This document shows positions 1 through 6,200 of a DNA stretch of 59,692 nucleotides, piece after piece (position 1 is the stretch's first letter; each line of letters begins with the position of its first letter). Made by a program: the position numbers and the translations under genes. The notes beneath the pieces were generated by a model. That model was given only the letters and a program-made list of their open reading frames with translations, was not told where the DNA came from and searched no databases. The stretch is taken from assembly GCA_944326475.1 (NCBI GenBank), contig CALVEC010000015.1:1-59692 (forward strand). The letters run 5' to 3'. This DNA comes from Candidatus Gastranaerophilales bacterium. Its GTDB lineage: Bacteria > Cyanobacteriota > Vampirovibrionia > Gastranaerophilales > Gastranaerophilaceae.

Positions 1-1
1 G

Positions 2-112
2 AATAAAGCACAACAAAGAGAGTTAAGCAAGGATAGTGAACCAATCAAAGAACCTGTAATCAATCAAAAGACTAAAGCGCGAACCGGCATGGGCAGAAGG
101 ATTGATATATAA
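2..112 (+). CDS. C-terminal end of a truncated gene (runs off the left edge)
   Basis: An open frame enters from the left edge and ends at TAA 110-112, giving 36 residues that finish in RTGMGRRIDI. It is hydrophilic and Lys/Gln-rich, and no domain can be recognised. Its place at the edge of an apparent mobile element would suit a mobilisation protein tail, but nothing in the visible residues proves that. Reading frame confidence is moderate because no start codon is in view. Confidence 0.4.
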   Translation, partial: NKAQQRELSKDSEPIKEPVINQKTKARTGMGRRIDI

Positions 113-156
113 TTTATAATATTTTGTGGTACAATCCTAAAAGAGCGAGGTGCTTA

Positions 157-486
157 ATGAGTATAAATTTCAGTTTTAATTCATTTGATAATAGTACTCA
201 AAATAATACTATTACAATCAATAACAATGAAATTGATAGAATTTTAGAACTTTTAAAAGAGGTAAATATACCTGTTTCTGATATATCCGAATTAAGACAA
301 GCAATAGCAATGGACAATGAGGAAACGAAACGTACCAACTCTATAGGTCATAATGTAAAAAACTGGTGTTTATCGATTTTTGATAAAGTTTCTACCGGAT
401 TAATCGTTAATGCTACATTACCGGTTATTAAAGAGAAAATAAGTAGTGTTTTGTCTGCTATTTACCAGTTTCCAGTGCAATTTTAG
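157..486 (+). CDS. Detached C-terminal domain of an AbiTii-type protein
   Basis: A 109-residue product. ATG 157 is preceded by GAGG six bases upstream; an in-frame ATG at 124 exists but has no such site. The N-terminus (MSINFSFNSFDNSTQN) almost repeats the C-terminal peptide of the opposing AbiTii gene (NFNFNSFDNSTQN). The rest (acidic helix with LLKEVNIPVSDISELRQAI, then a small hydrophobic helix ending VLSAIYQF) resembles, from memory, the usual C-terminal part of full-length AbiTii-domain proteins. It therefore looks like the missing tail of the neighbouring gene, now on the other strand. The two genes converge and overlap by 29 bases. It could be expressed as a separate small protein or be silent until DNA inversion joins it to the AbiTii gene. 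Confidence 0.6.
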   Translation: MSINFSFNSFDNSTQNNTITINNNEIDRILELLKEVNIPVSDISELRQAIAMDNEETKRTNSIGHNVKNWCLSIFDKVSTGLIVNATLPVIKEKISSVLSAIYQFPVQF

Positions 487-518
487 CATTTTGTGTACTA
501 TTATCAAATGAATTAAAA
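174..518. repeat. 31-bp inverted repeats flanking a candidate invertible segment
   Basis: Arms 174-204 and 488-518 are inverted copies that match at 30 of 31 bases; the only difference (act/aca) is synonymous. Weaker similarity extends about 17 bases beyond the outer ends. Both arms are read in the same frame by the two convergent genes and encode FNSFDNSTQN. The 283 bp between them contain the whole detached tail with its stop codon, and the last residues and stop codon of the current AbiTii gene. Inversion between the arms would exchange the short tail of the AbiTii protein for the long one without breaking the frame. Each arm also has a rough internal dyad (ATTTGA ... TCAAAAT). Confidence 0.75.
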
Positions 519-1123
519 TTAAAGTTGTTTTGTATAAATTTATCAATAAGAGGGTTTATTTTATCTTTCTGTTCTTTGGTAGGATTTTTAAATAAATTTT
601 CCATCTCTGTTTCATTAAGCTCATTTTCCATGGCTAATATTAAATCCAATAACTTGGTTCTAATTGAACTTAAAATTCCGGCGATGAAAGCTGTATTTAT
701 TGGAACATATGCTTTTGTTACAACATAACCATTTCCCAATGGTTCGGACAAAATGGAGTATAATTCGGGTGGAATAGGTTTATGTATATCGTTTAATTTA
801 GCATATTCAATCAAAGTAGAAACTTTTTCAGTAAAAAAACATTGACCTAAATTTTCTAATCCATGTTCTTTTAAGTGTAAATAAGGTAAAGTTACTTTTG
901 TTCTTCTGCAAGCAAAATTTTCAACTGTACCAGTTAAATGACCTTCGAATATTCTATATGACGGAACTTCGTTTTCGTATCCATTAAGCTCAGAGTTTAC
1001 AAAATCTGCTAACTGTTTATTTTTAAGTTTATGTGCTAATACCTTTAATTTTAGTAAAATATCTTCTAAAGGATATGATGTTTCTGTTAAACCTAATAAA
1101 AGTTCATTATACATGCTGCTCAT
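458..1123 (-). CDS. AbiTii-domain protein, short-tail form
   Basis: About 221 residues from ATG 1123. ATG 1114 and a TTG at 1198 are alternatives and none has a strong ribosome site. The first ~100 residues fit the AbiTii pattern: a helix leading to PLEDILLKLKVLAHKL, then ADFVNSELNGYENEVPSYR, where the ELNGY-PxYR signature is typical. AbiTii is the N-terminal domain of the lactococcal abortive-infection protein AbiT part ii and of many uncharacterised relatives, so a role in phage defence is inferred, not shown. The protein ends only nine residues (AKIALETGK) after the SFDNSTQN peptide, where relatives normally continue for ~90 residues. That missing part is encoded on the opposite strand at 205-486. 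A serine recombinase lies just upstream on the same strand. Confidence 0.7.
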   Translation of the reverse strand: MSSMYNELLLGLTETSYPLEDILLKLKVLAHKLKNKQLADFVNSELNGYENEVPSYRIFEGHLTGTVENFACRRTKVTLPYLHLKEHGLENLGQCFFTEKVSTLIEYAKLNDIHKPIPPELYSILSEPLGNGYVVTKAYVPINTAFIAGILSSIRTKLLDLILAMENELNETEMENLFKNPTKEQKDKINPLIDKFIQNNFNFNSFDNSTQNAKIALETGK

Positions 1124-1309
1124 AAATTTATTATATATCTGCCTATTATTATTTTGTGCAAAATTTAATAAAAAGTTAATGTTTTGAGAAAGTAACAATT
1201 TTTTAAAACAGGTCTACAAAAAGTACACTTTTCGTGGACTGTTTAGTGTTCACTCAAATCATTAATTTTTCGTGCAGTATTTTCTGCAAAGAAGGTGCAT
1301 GAAACACAC

Positions 1310-1903
1310 TTAACTTTTTATGGACTCTGAATACTTATAAAACGTACTTTTAGCAATATTGCACATGGACATAACGTCTTTTACTTTAATCAATCCATTT
1401 TTATAGAGTTCATAAGCACGTACAAAATCTTTCGGAATTTCTGCTTTCGGTCTGCCAAACTTAACCCCTCTTTGTTTTGCGGATGCAATGCCTTCTGTTT
1501 GCCTTGTTTTAATGTTCATTCTCTCTCGTTCTGCAACATAGCCGAGTAATTTAAGGATAATATCAGTAATCAATTTGCCGGTAAGTCCATTCTGATTATC
1601 TCTAGTGTTTAAAACCGGCATATCCAAGACCTGTATATCAACCCCCATATTTACAAGGGCTTCCCATTCATTGCAAATTTGCTTGTAATTTCTTCCAAAT
1701 CTATCAATACTATGAACTATAACAAGGTCTCCGGCTCTTAATTGTGCTTTCATTGCCTGATATTTTTCACGACCAACAAAGTTTTTACCCGAAGCCTTTT
1801 CAATTATAATTTCATCAACTTTAAGCCCTCTAAGGCTATCAAGTTGTCTATCTTCCTTCTGTTCTCGTGTTGAAACTCTTATATATGCGAATATTTTACC
1901 CAT
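1310..1903 (-). CDS. Serine recombinase of the resolvase/DNA-invertase family
   Basis: The 197-residue length is that of Hin/Pin invertases and Tn3-type resolvases. The N-terminal catalytic domain starts IFAYIRVSTREQ, with the nucleophile Ser in YIRVST; VHSIDRFGRN carries the conserved Arg pair, and the long E helix (VAERERMNIKTRQTEGI) follows. The C-terminal ~50 residues (GRPKAEIP, then a helix-turn-helix ending IAKSTFYKY) bind DNA. A ribosome site AAGAAGG lies upstream of ATG 1903. The enzyme makes staggered double-strand breaks through a phosphoserine link and can invert, excise or integrate DNA. The inverted repeats inside the nearby AbiTii gene are its most obvious possible substrate, but it could instead serve the mobile element as a whole. 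Confidence 0.93.
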   Translation of the reverse strand: MGKIFAYIRVSTREQKEDRQLDSLRGLKVDEIIIEKASGKNFVGREKYQAMKAQLRAGDLVIVHSIDRFGRNYKQICNEWEALVNMGVDIQVLDMPVLNTRDNQNGLTGKLITDIILKLLGYVAERERMNIKTRQTEGIASAKQRGVKFGRPKAEIPKDFVRAYELYKNGLIKVKDVMSMCNIAKSTFYKYSESIKS

Positions 1904-1921
1904 AAATCAATTTACCTTCTT

Positions 1922-2110
1922 TTACCGGCATTCTAATGAGACCTTAATGTTATAGATATTCTGTTCCAATGTATCTACCAACGCTAATATGCCAGTAAAT
2001 TTTCGTTGATTGTCTTTGCCGATTCCTTCAAACTTCCAGATAGTATCTTTTAAAACAACCATAAGTCCATAAGTTGTTTCGGTTAATTCCTTGATTTCAT
2101 GTTCTTCCAT
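1922..2110 (-). CDS. Small acidic protein upstream of the recombinase
   Basis: A 62-residue, mostly helical protein (MEEHEIKELTETTYG...) with no recognised domain. AGAGG lies seven bases upstream of ATG 2110, and its stop codon is 18 bases before the recombinase start, so the two are probably co-transcribed. The recombinase ribosome site falls in the gap. Helix-forming residues and spaced hydrophobics suggest a coiled coil or dimer. It might be an accessory factor for the recombinase, but there is no direct evidence for any function. Confidence 0.6.
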   Translation of the reverse strand: MEEHEIKELTETTYGLMVVLKDTIWKFEGIGKDNQRKFTGILALVDTLEQNIYNIKVSLECR

Positions 2111-2138
2111 TTTTTACCTCTTAGTCTTCTTTGTTAAC

Positions 2139-2160
2139 CGTGTAGGGTTTCCCCTACACG
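2139..2160. other. 9-bp stem at the end of the small coiled-coil gene
   Basis: CGTGTAGGG at 2139-2147 pairs with CCCTACACG at 2152-2160 over a four-base loop. It overlaps the stop codon of the gene at 2154-2447. No T-run follows on the minus strand, so it is more likely an mRNA stabiliser or weak attenuator than a simple terminator. Confidence 0.5.
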
Positions 2161-2447
2161 ATATCGAATTTCATACAACTTGAAACCTTTAATAGTGCTT
2201 TGTATAGCTCTGCATACTTAGTCTTTAATGTCTTAGTATCTACATTATTTCTTGTAATTTCCGTTAATTTAAACGTAAATGCACCGGCTTGAAGCTCCAT
2301 AACATTTGCCTTATTCATAATGTCTTTAACTTCTGCAACTTTTTCATCTCTAAGCTCTTTAAGTTCAGCAATTTTTGCTTCAATTGATTTGATAACTCTT
2401 GCGTTATCTTCTAAGTTAATGTTTGTTGTAATTACTTGTGCTGTCAT
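2154..2447 (-). CDS. Phage/plasmid-type small coiled-coil protein
   Basis: 97 residues with ribosome site AAAGGACGG before ATG 2447. Residues ~18-45 form a charged helix (EAKIAELKELRDEKVAEVKD). Then comes a segment (LQAGAFTFKLTEITRNNVDTK) and a helix LKTKYAELYKALLK before an F-D-I-V end. The layout (helix, short beta pair, D-T-x-x-L-K, then L-Y-x-x-L) resembles small proteins common beside recombination genes of phages of Firmicutes. This is similarity from memory only and the function is unknown. It is transcribed away from the divergent regulator-like gene at 2601 and shares the intergenic region with it. Confidence 0.65.
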   Translation of the reverse strand: MTAQVITTNINLEDNARVIKSIEAKIAELKELRDEKVAEVKDIMNKANVMELQAGAFTFKLTEITRNNVDTKTLKTKYAELYKALLKVSSCMKFDIV

Positions 2448-2490
2448 CGTTTCCGTCCTTTCTTTTGTTTTATACCTTACGTTATCATGA

Positions 2491-2583
2491 TGTATCGACT
2501 TTTAGCATTTGTCAACAGGTCTTTTATGTTTCCGATACAAAACTTTACGAAAACGTGAGATATTTACAAAATGATGTTATACT
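2491..2583. promoter_or_regulatory. Divergent promoter region with a possible operator
   Basis: On the plus strand an extended -10 (TG-T-TATACT, 2575-2583) lies 17 bases before ATG 2601. On the minus strand a perfect -35 TTGACA (2510-2515) faces the gene at 2154-2447, with a poorly matched -10 near 2486-2492. A 7-bp inverted repeat, TGTATCG (2491-2497) and CGATACA (2533-2539), brackets the minus -35 and would suit a dimeric repressor, possibly the product of 2601-2894. Confidence 0.5.
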
Positions 2584-2600
2584 GATTAAGAGAGGTAAAC

Positions 2601-2894
2601 ATGAGTAATCCAGAAACACCAAAATATATTGCGACAGATGAACGAAAAGAACAGGCTAGGAAGCTTGTAAAAGACTTTTTACAAGAACAGCACACATCAA
2701 TATATAGATTAGCAAGAATGCTAAATGAGAAATACGGTCGCTCGGCTTCTGATTCAAACTTGTTAAATAAACTTGCAAGGTCGTCTTTTAAAGTAACAGA
2801 ACTTATGGACATAGCCGAATTATTTGACTATGAAATAAAATTTGTGCCTAAAAGTCGAATAGAGGGGTATGAAGATAACAAACCAAAGCCTTAA
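2601..2894 (+). CDS. Small helix-turn-helix-like protein resembling DUF6471
   Basis: 97 residues; the start is set by AGAGAGGTAAAC directly before ATG. The centre reads SIYRLARMLNEKYG, then NLLNKLARSSFKVTELMDIAELFDYEI. This is the pattern of DUF6471-like and Xre-like proteins, in which a short helix-turn-helix is followed by L-x-N-K-L-x-R-x-x-F. It is divergent from the gene at 2154-2447 and is the only regulator-like gene in the element, so control of element genes is a fair inference. The C-terminus is Lys/Pro-rich. Confidence 0.7.
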   Translation: MSNPETPKYIATDERKEQARKLVKDFLQEQHTSIYRLARMLNEKYGRSASDSNLLNKLARSSFKVTELMDIAELFDYEIKFVPKSRIEGYEDNKPKP

Positions 2895-2957
2895 ATATAT
2901 AACATACAGAGGGCTAAGCCCACTTAATACTTTTGCACCATAACGATTTTTACGGTG

Positions 2958-3530
2958 TTAATTTATCCATTTTATAACCGTTTCGCCTTTATATCCCTTA
3001 ATCCACACAAACCACGCATAGGCAATAGCACTGCTGTTGTATGTCTTAAAATCCCCATTTTTCGCACAATTTATACGGCTGCTTGATATGTAAATGGTTT
3101 TAGGCGGATATTGTGCAAACAGTTGTTTTCTGGATTGACTTTCGAGAAACAGGACTTTAAGGAACATACAAACCTTTCTGCCTTCATTAACTTTACTCAA
3201 AGCATGTTCAACAAATTCCTGTGCATACTTGTAAGGTGGATTGGTTACTATATCCCCATTATGATAAGGCTCTGTATTGGATAAAAAATCTTCTACACTT
3301 CCATACCCCCTATTAATAAGGTCACTTGCTTTACCTAATTTACCTGCTTCATAAAATACTTTTGCTAAATGTCCTTCACCGCATGCACATTCCCAGATGT
3401 TATTTAAATCCGGCTCGACTTCTAACAACAATTTCCCTGCGATGGGGTCGGTTGCGTAATAGTCGTTACTTTCTCTTACTCCTCTTGCGTGATTTGTTGC
3501 ACCAAGATTGATAAATGTACTTTCTTTCAT
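2958..3530 (-). CDS. Phage-type DNA N6-adenine methyltransferase
   Basis: 190 residues from ATG 3530, preceded by AAGGGA. The N-terminus (ESNDYYATDPIAGKLL) and IWECACGEGHLAKVF form the SAM-binding region. VTNPPYKYAQEFVEHAL holds the NPPY catalytic motif of N6-adenine (gamma-type) methyltransferases. Phage enzymes of this compact type modify phage or element DNA, often without a partner nuclease, and none is visible nearby. The protein is probably active: both motifs are intact and the length is normal. The C-terminal part (YAWFVWIKGYKG) also matches the usual phage form. It is the last gene before the element end. Confidence 0.88.
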   Translation of the reverse strand: MKESTFINLGATNHARGVRESNDYYATDPIAGKLLLEVEPDLNNIWECACGEGHLAKVFYEAGKLGKASDLINRGYGSVEDFLSNTEPYHNGDIVTNPPYKYAQEFVEHALSKVNEGRKVCMFLKVLFLESQSRKQLFAQYPPKTIYISSSRINCAKNGDFKTYNSSAIAYAWFVWIKGYKGETVIKWIN

Positions 3531-3533
3531 GTG

Positions 3534-3921
3534 TTATCCCTTCAAATACTCATGAAAGAATTTAGCCTGCTAACCTCTCTACAACTGGCTAGACACATTA
3601 TATATTGCCAAGCACCAAGGGAGTTTGGCAATATGAGGGGGTACAATTATTGATTGTTGAAAGGATAAGGTAATGCGCAAATATTATTTAATACCGTTAA
3701 GACATAAACTTTCGTTGAGTTCTAAATATTCTTAGGATTGATTTTTAAACACCATTGTGATAAGTTTTAAAAGTCAATTGCATTATGTAATTATTATGTA
3801 ATTGAAGTTAGAACATTTAAAATATTATAGACGTACATAAACGAATTAGAAACCTGAAAAAGGTTATGGTAATTGCGTTTAAGGATGTTTAAAATATCGG
3901 ATGACGCTGGTAAAAACTCCC
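3534..3921. other. Non-coding end of the element, with a 10-bp stem
   Basis: No gene is visible over nearly 390 bases. The clearest structure is a hairpin, ATATTGCCAA (3602-3611) with TTGGCAATAT (3625-3634) and a 13-base loop. It is followed by an AT-rich stretch with GATAAGGTAATGCGC at about 3665-3679. A stem followed by a G/C-containing nick-like sequence is seen in some plasmid transfer origins, but the match is too weak to call. It may instead be a recombinase binding region near the attachment site. Confidence 0.4.
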
Positions 3922-3965
3922 TTGGGACGAGGGGGTCGCAGGTTCAAATCCTGTCATCCCGACCA
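3922..3965 (+). repeat. 3' half of a tRNA-Pro gene, probable attR
   Basis: From TTGGGA to GACCA the sequence matches a tRNA-Pro from the anticodon loop to the end: loop with anticodon TGG, 3' anticodon strand CGAGG, variable loop, T-arm (GCAGGTTCAAATCCTGT... region) and acceptor strand CATCCCG with discriminator A and CCA. Upstream, the 5' acceptor strand, D-arm and 5' anticodon strand are missing or scrambled, so this is not a working tRNA. Integrases that use tRNA genes leave such a 3' fragment at the far end of the inserted element. That places the intact tRNA-Pro and the other element end to the left of this window. A decayed tRNA gene is the alternative. Confidence 0.7.
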
Positions 3966-3981
3966 TTAGTAAGATTTATAG

Positions 3982-4009
3982 TTGAAATTTTTTATTTAAC
4001 CTGTATAAT
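3982..4009 (+). promoter_or_regulatory. Promoter of the tRNA-Gly/tRNA-Cys unit
   Basis: TTGAAA (3982-3987), a 16-base spacer and a perfect TATAAT (4004-4009). The expected start is near 4016, ahead of the tRNA-Gly fragment, tRNA-Gly and tRNA-Cys. It lies just outside the tRNA-Pro fragment, on the chromosomal side. Confidence 0.7.
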
Positions 4010-4022
4010 TGTTGTACAGAAT

Positions 4023-4141
4023 TGACAATTAAATAATGCGGAAGTAACTCAATTGCCGAGAGAGCCTTGGCTCTTGATTACAGATTATTCCCTGCCGGAG
4101 AAGGCAGGTGACAATTAAATAATGCGGAAGTAACTCAATTG
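4023..4141 (+). repeat. 33-bp direct repeat carrying the 5' end of tRNA-Gly
   Basis: 4023-4055 and 4109-4141 are identical over 33 bases and contain the first 18 bases of tRNA-Gly plus 15 upstream bases. The period is 86 bp, close to one tRNA plus spacer. Between the copies are two perfect short hairpins, AGAGCC-TT-GGCTCT and CCTGCC-GGAGAA-GGCAGG. The first copy cannot fold as a tRNA because its 3' acceptor strand is missing. It is either a tandem tRNA duplicate that decayed or the result of an insertion. Confidence 0.8.
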
Positions 4142-4196
4142 GTAGAGTCCCTGCCTTCCAAGCAGGTTGTTGCGAGTTCGAGCCTCGTCTTCCGCT
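4124..4196 (+). tRNA. tRNA-Gly (TCC)
   Basis: Acceptor GCGGAAG pairs with CTTCCGC (4189-4195). The D-arm contains CTCAATTGGTAGAG, the anticodon stem is CCTGC/GCAGG with loop CTTCCAA (anticodon TCC), and the T-arm contains GAGTTCGAGCCTC. The discriminator is T and CCA is not encoded; a T-run follows at once. Confidence 0.95.
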
Positions 4197-4200
4197 TTTT

Positions 4201-4366
4201 GTACATTAAAAACGAAAAAGGAGTCTCTCACTCGCATCTGTAAGCAAACAAGTTTGCAACATCTGCGGTTTACGTGTTCAATTTGCTAACGCAAATTGCC
4301 AGCACCCGTCATTCTACGAAATCAAAGATTTCTTGAATGTCGTGCGAGTCTCGTCTTCCGCTTTTT
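4201..4366. repeat. Palindrome-rich insert ending in a copy of the tRNA-Gly 3' end
   Basis: After tRNA-Gly comes a ~165-base block with three nested hairpins: GCAAAC-AA-GTTTGC, CAATTTGC-TAAC-GCAAATTG, and GAAATC-AAA-GATTTC extended by CATTC/GAATG. An outer pairing, ACTCGCA (near 4230) with TGCGAGT (4343-4349), would close them into a cloverleaf-like fold. The block ends with CTCGTCTTCCGCTTTTT (4350-4366), identical to 4184-4200 of the tRNA-Gly gene. It encodes nothing visible. It could be a small mobile repeat or a structured RNA. Confidence 0.65.
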
Positions 4367-4385
4367 AAATTATATTTGGCACAAT

Positions 4386-4456
4386 GGCGGCATGGCCAAG
4401 TGGTAAGGCAGGAGCCTGCAAAGCTTTCACCCCCAGTTCGAATCTGGGTGCCGCCT
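4386..4456 (+). tRNA. tRNA-Cys (GCA)
   Basis: Acceptor GGCGGCA pairs with TGCCGCC, with the discriminator T at 4456 and no encoded CCA. The D-arm contains GCCAAGTGGTAAGGC, the anticodon loop is CTGCAAA (anticodon GCA) and the T-arm contains CCCAGTTCGAATCTGGG. It is probably co-transcribed with tRNA-Gly from the promoter at 3982. Confidence 0.95.
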
Positions 4457-4565
4457 TTTAATTTTTAAAGTTTTCTGTAAAAAACAGATGCAGCATAAAG
4501 TATTCAGCTATAAGTTGACAATTTTATGCAAAAAACACATCTTATGCAGAGCGAATAGTGAATGA

Positions 4566-4733
4566 TTATCTAAATAATTCGTTTACATCAAACTTTTCGC
4601 TGAGCTTTGAATTAATAAATTTAGCCATTTTTTGGTAAACAGGGTTTGTTGCATAAGAAGGACAAGCGGTTCTAAATGCACGCTGTTCTGTTTTTTGTTC
4701 AAGATGTTCTGTTAAATCAACTACTTTTTTCAT
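4566..4733 (-). CDS. Small hypothetical protein (55 aa)
   Basis: ATG 4733 is preceded by GAGG 12 bases upstream, and the frame stays open to TAA at 4566-4568. The product begins MKKVVDLTEHLEQKTEQ, has one Cys (RTACPSYATNPVY) and ends VNELFR. It is charged and helix-rich with no signal peptide and no recognised domain. The start context and sensible composition argue for a real gene, but this is a short frame with no family assignment. Confidence 0.5.
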   Translation of the reverse strand: MKKVVDLTEHLEQKTEQRAFRTACPSYATNPVYQKMAKFINSKLSEKFDVNELFR

Positions 4734-5048
4734 ACTTACATATTACCTCATTTTTTCTTATTTATCTACACCCAATAAAACAAGAGGAAGTAAAAAATTG
4801 CCTTCTTGGTTTGTAACAATTTTTTCATATTTTCATATAGTCAACTGACCCCGATAACTTATTGAACTTGTGTATAAAACAAGTTCAACCTTTGTTTTTA
4901 TAATACCGGCACAAACAACAAGTACATGGGTCACCCTCTCAGAAACAATACTTAATTGTTTCTTCGGCAGAGAGCAAAATGCCGGACAAGGTTTCACCCG
5001 CACTCAGTGTACCACTTCTACAAGCGAGGTCACTCTCAGACATATTAT
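4734..5048. other. Gap without a gene; one 10-bp hairpin
   Basis: No convincing gene. TTGAACTTGT (4862-4871) pairs with ACAAGTTCAA (4879-4888) over a seven-base loop and is followed by CCTTTGTTTTT on the plus strand, so it may end a plus-strand transcript from the tRNA region. The remainder is the 3' flank of the dehydrogenase gene. Confidence 0.5.
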
Positions 5049-6065
5049 TTATTTCACAACATTATTCTTTATTTCACCGTGCGCAAAAGCAGTTATGTTG
5101 TCCATAGTTGTGTGTAAAATTCTTGCGACAGCCTCTGTTGTGTCATAGGCAATATGCGGAGTTATAATCACATTTTCAAGCCTAAGTAAACGTGTGTTAA
5201 GTATAGTTTTCTTAAGCGAATAATCAGATAGCCTGTTTATATCAATAAGCGCGTCAGGAGAGGAGAGACTTTCTTCAAACTCCAGAACATCAAGCCCCGC
5301 CGCCTTTATTTTTCCGTTGGTTAAAGCTTTGTATAAAGCCTGTGAATCAATAAGTTCACCCCGTGCTGTATTTATTATAATTGCACCTGTTTTCATTTTA
5401 TTTATGCTTTCTTCATTGAATAAGTGAAAATTATCTTTTGTAAGCGGTGCATGTAATGAAATAATGTCCGATTCTTCAAGCAAAGTATCAAAGGTTTCAT
5501 ACTTAACATTGTATTTTTCAACAAGAGCAGGATTTACTTTTATGTCATATCCGATAATATTCATATCAAACCCGTATGCAAGCCGTGCCATTTCTGCGCC
5601 TATAGCACCCAACCCGACAATACCCAGAGTTTTTCCGCCTAACTCAAACCCCATCGAAAGATGCGGATTTACAACTTCTTGCGCCAAATCATTGTAAGCG
5701 CGGCTGATATTGCGTGAAACATCGAGCATCAGCCCGAAAGCAAACTCCGCAACGCTTTTGTTTCCGTAATTAGGAGTTGTTTCCACAGCTATATTCTTTT
5801 CTTTACAATAGTCAATGTCTACATGATTGAAACCGACTGAACGCAATGCGATTAGTTTCAAGTTAGTGAATTTTTGGAGCATTTCTTTTGAAACTCTGGA
5901 GGTTGTAAAACACGATATTACATCAGCCGATGCCATATCTTCCCCAAGCTCTGTCATATCATTCAGAGAAGACTCTAGCAGAGTACAGTCATATTTACCC
6001 TCGCAAGCATTTTTAAGAAAATCGTGTTCGTAATCTTCTACATCAAAAAATATTATTTTCAGCAT
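5049..6065 (-). CDS. ldhA: D-lactate dehydrogenase / D-2-hydroxyacid dehydrogenase
   Basis: 338 residues from ATG 6065; an in-frame ATG nine codons earlier (6092) is possible, and neither has a clear ribosome site. The Rossmann motif GLGAIGAEMARL is near residues 145-156, followed by the acidic residue of GYDIK that selects NAD. NTARGELID and AAGLDVLEFEE carry family catalytic residues, and ITPHIAYDTTEA contains the catalytic His with its usual context. Enzymes of this class reduce pyruvate to D-lactate with NADH in the cytosol, regenerating NAD in fermentation, which fits a fermentative host. The D-LDH identity is likely, although a close 2-hydroxyacid dehydrogenase with another substrate cannot be excluded. 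It is divergent from the DJ-1-like gene. Confidence 0.88.
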   Translation of the reverse strand: MLKIIFFDVEDYEHDFLKNACEGKYDCTLLESSLNDMTELGEDMASADVISCFTTSRVSKEMLQKFTNLKLIALRSVGFNHVDIDYCKEKNIAVETTPNYGNKSVAEFAFGLMLDVSRNISRAYNDLAQEVVNPHLSMGFELGGKTLGIVGLGAIGAEMARLAYGFDMNIIGYDIKVNPALVEKYNVKYETFDTLLEESDIISLHAPLTKDNFHLFNEESINKMKTGAIIINTARGELIDSQALYKALTNGKIKAAGLDVLEFEESLSSPDALIDINRLSDYSLKKTILNTRLLRLENVIITPHIAYDTTEAVARILHTTMDNITAFAHGEIKNNVVK

Positions 6066-6200
6066 AGGTATATTCAAGCATGCAAATCTCATATTTAATA
6101 CAGACAGTTGACTTTGTCTTCTTTACTATAAATTTTGTCAATTTTCGGGGGAGGTAAAAATTTTGGCTTTGAAGAATTATCAGAAAAAAGGAATAGCGAC

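Noticed and set aside
3898-3965. Functional tRNA-Pro
   Set aside because: The 5' acceptor strand lacks a base and the D-arm and 5' anticodon strand do not pair, so only the 3' half is intact.
4870-5148. 92-residue open frame on the plus strand
   Set aside because: It overlaps the 3' end of the D-lactate dehydrogenase gene on the other strand, has no ribosome site and low-complexity Thr/Ser content.
6135-6200. Longer N-terminus for the DJ-1-like protein
   Set aside because: The ribosome site and family start support ATG 6201; the extra residues are not conserved-looking.
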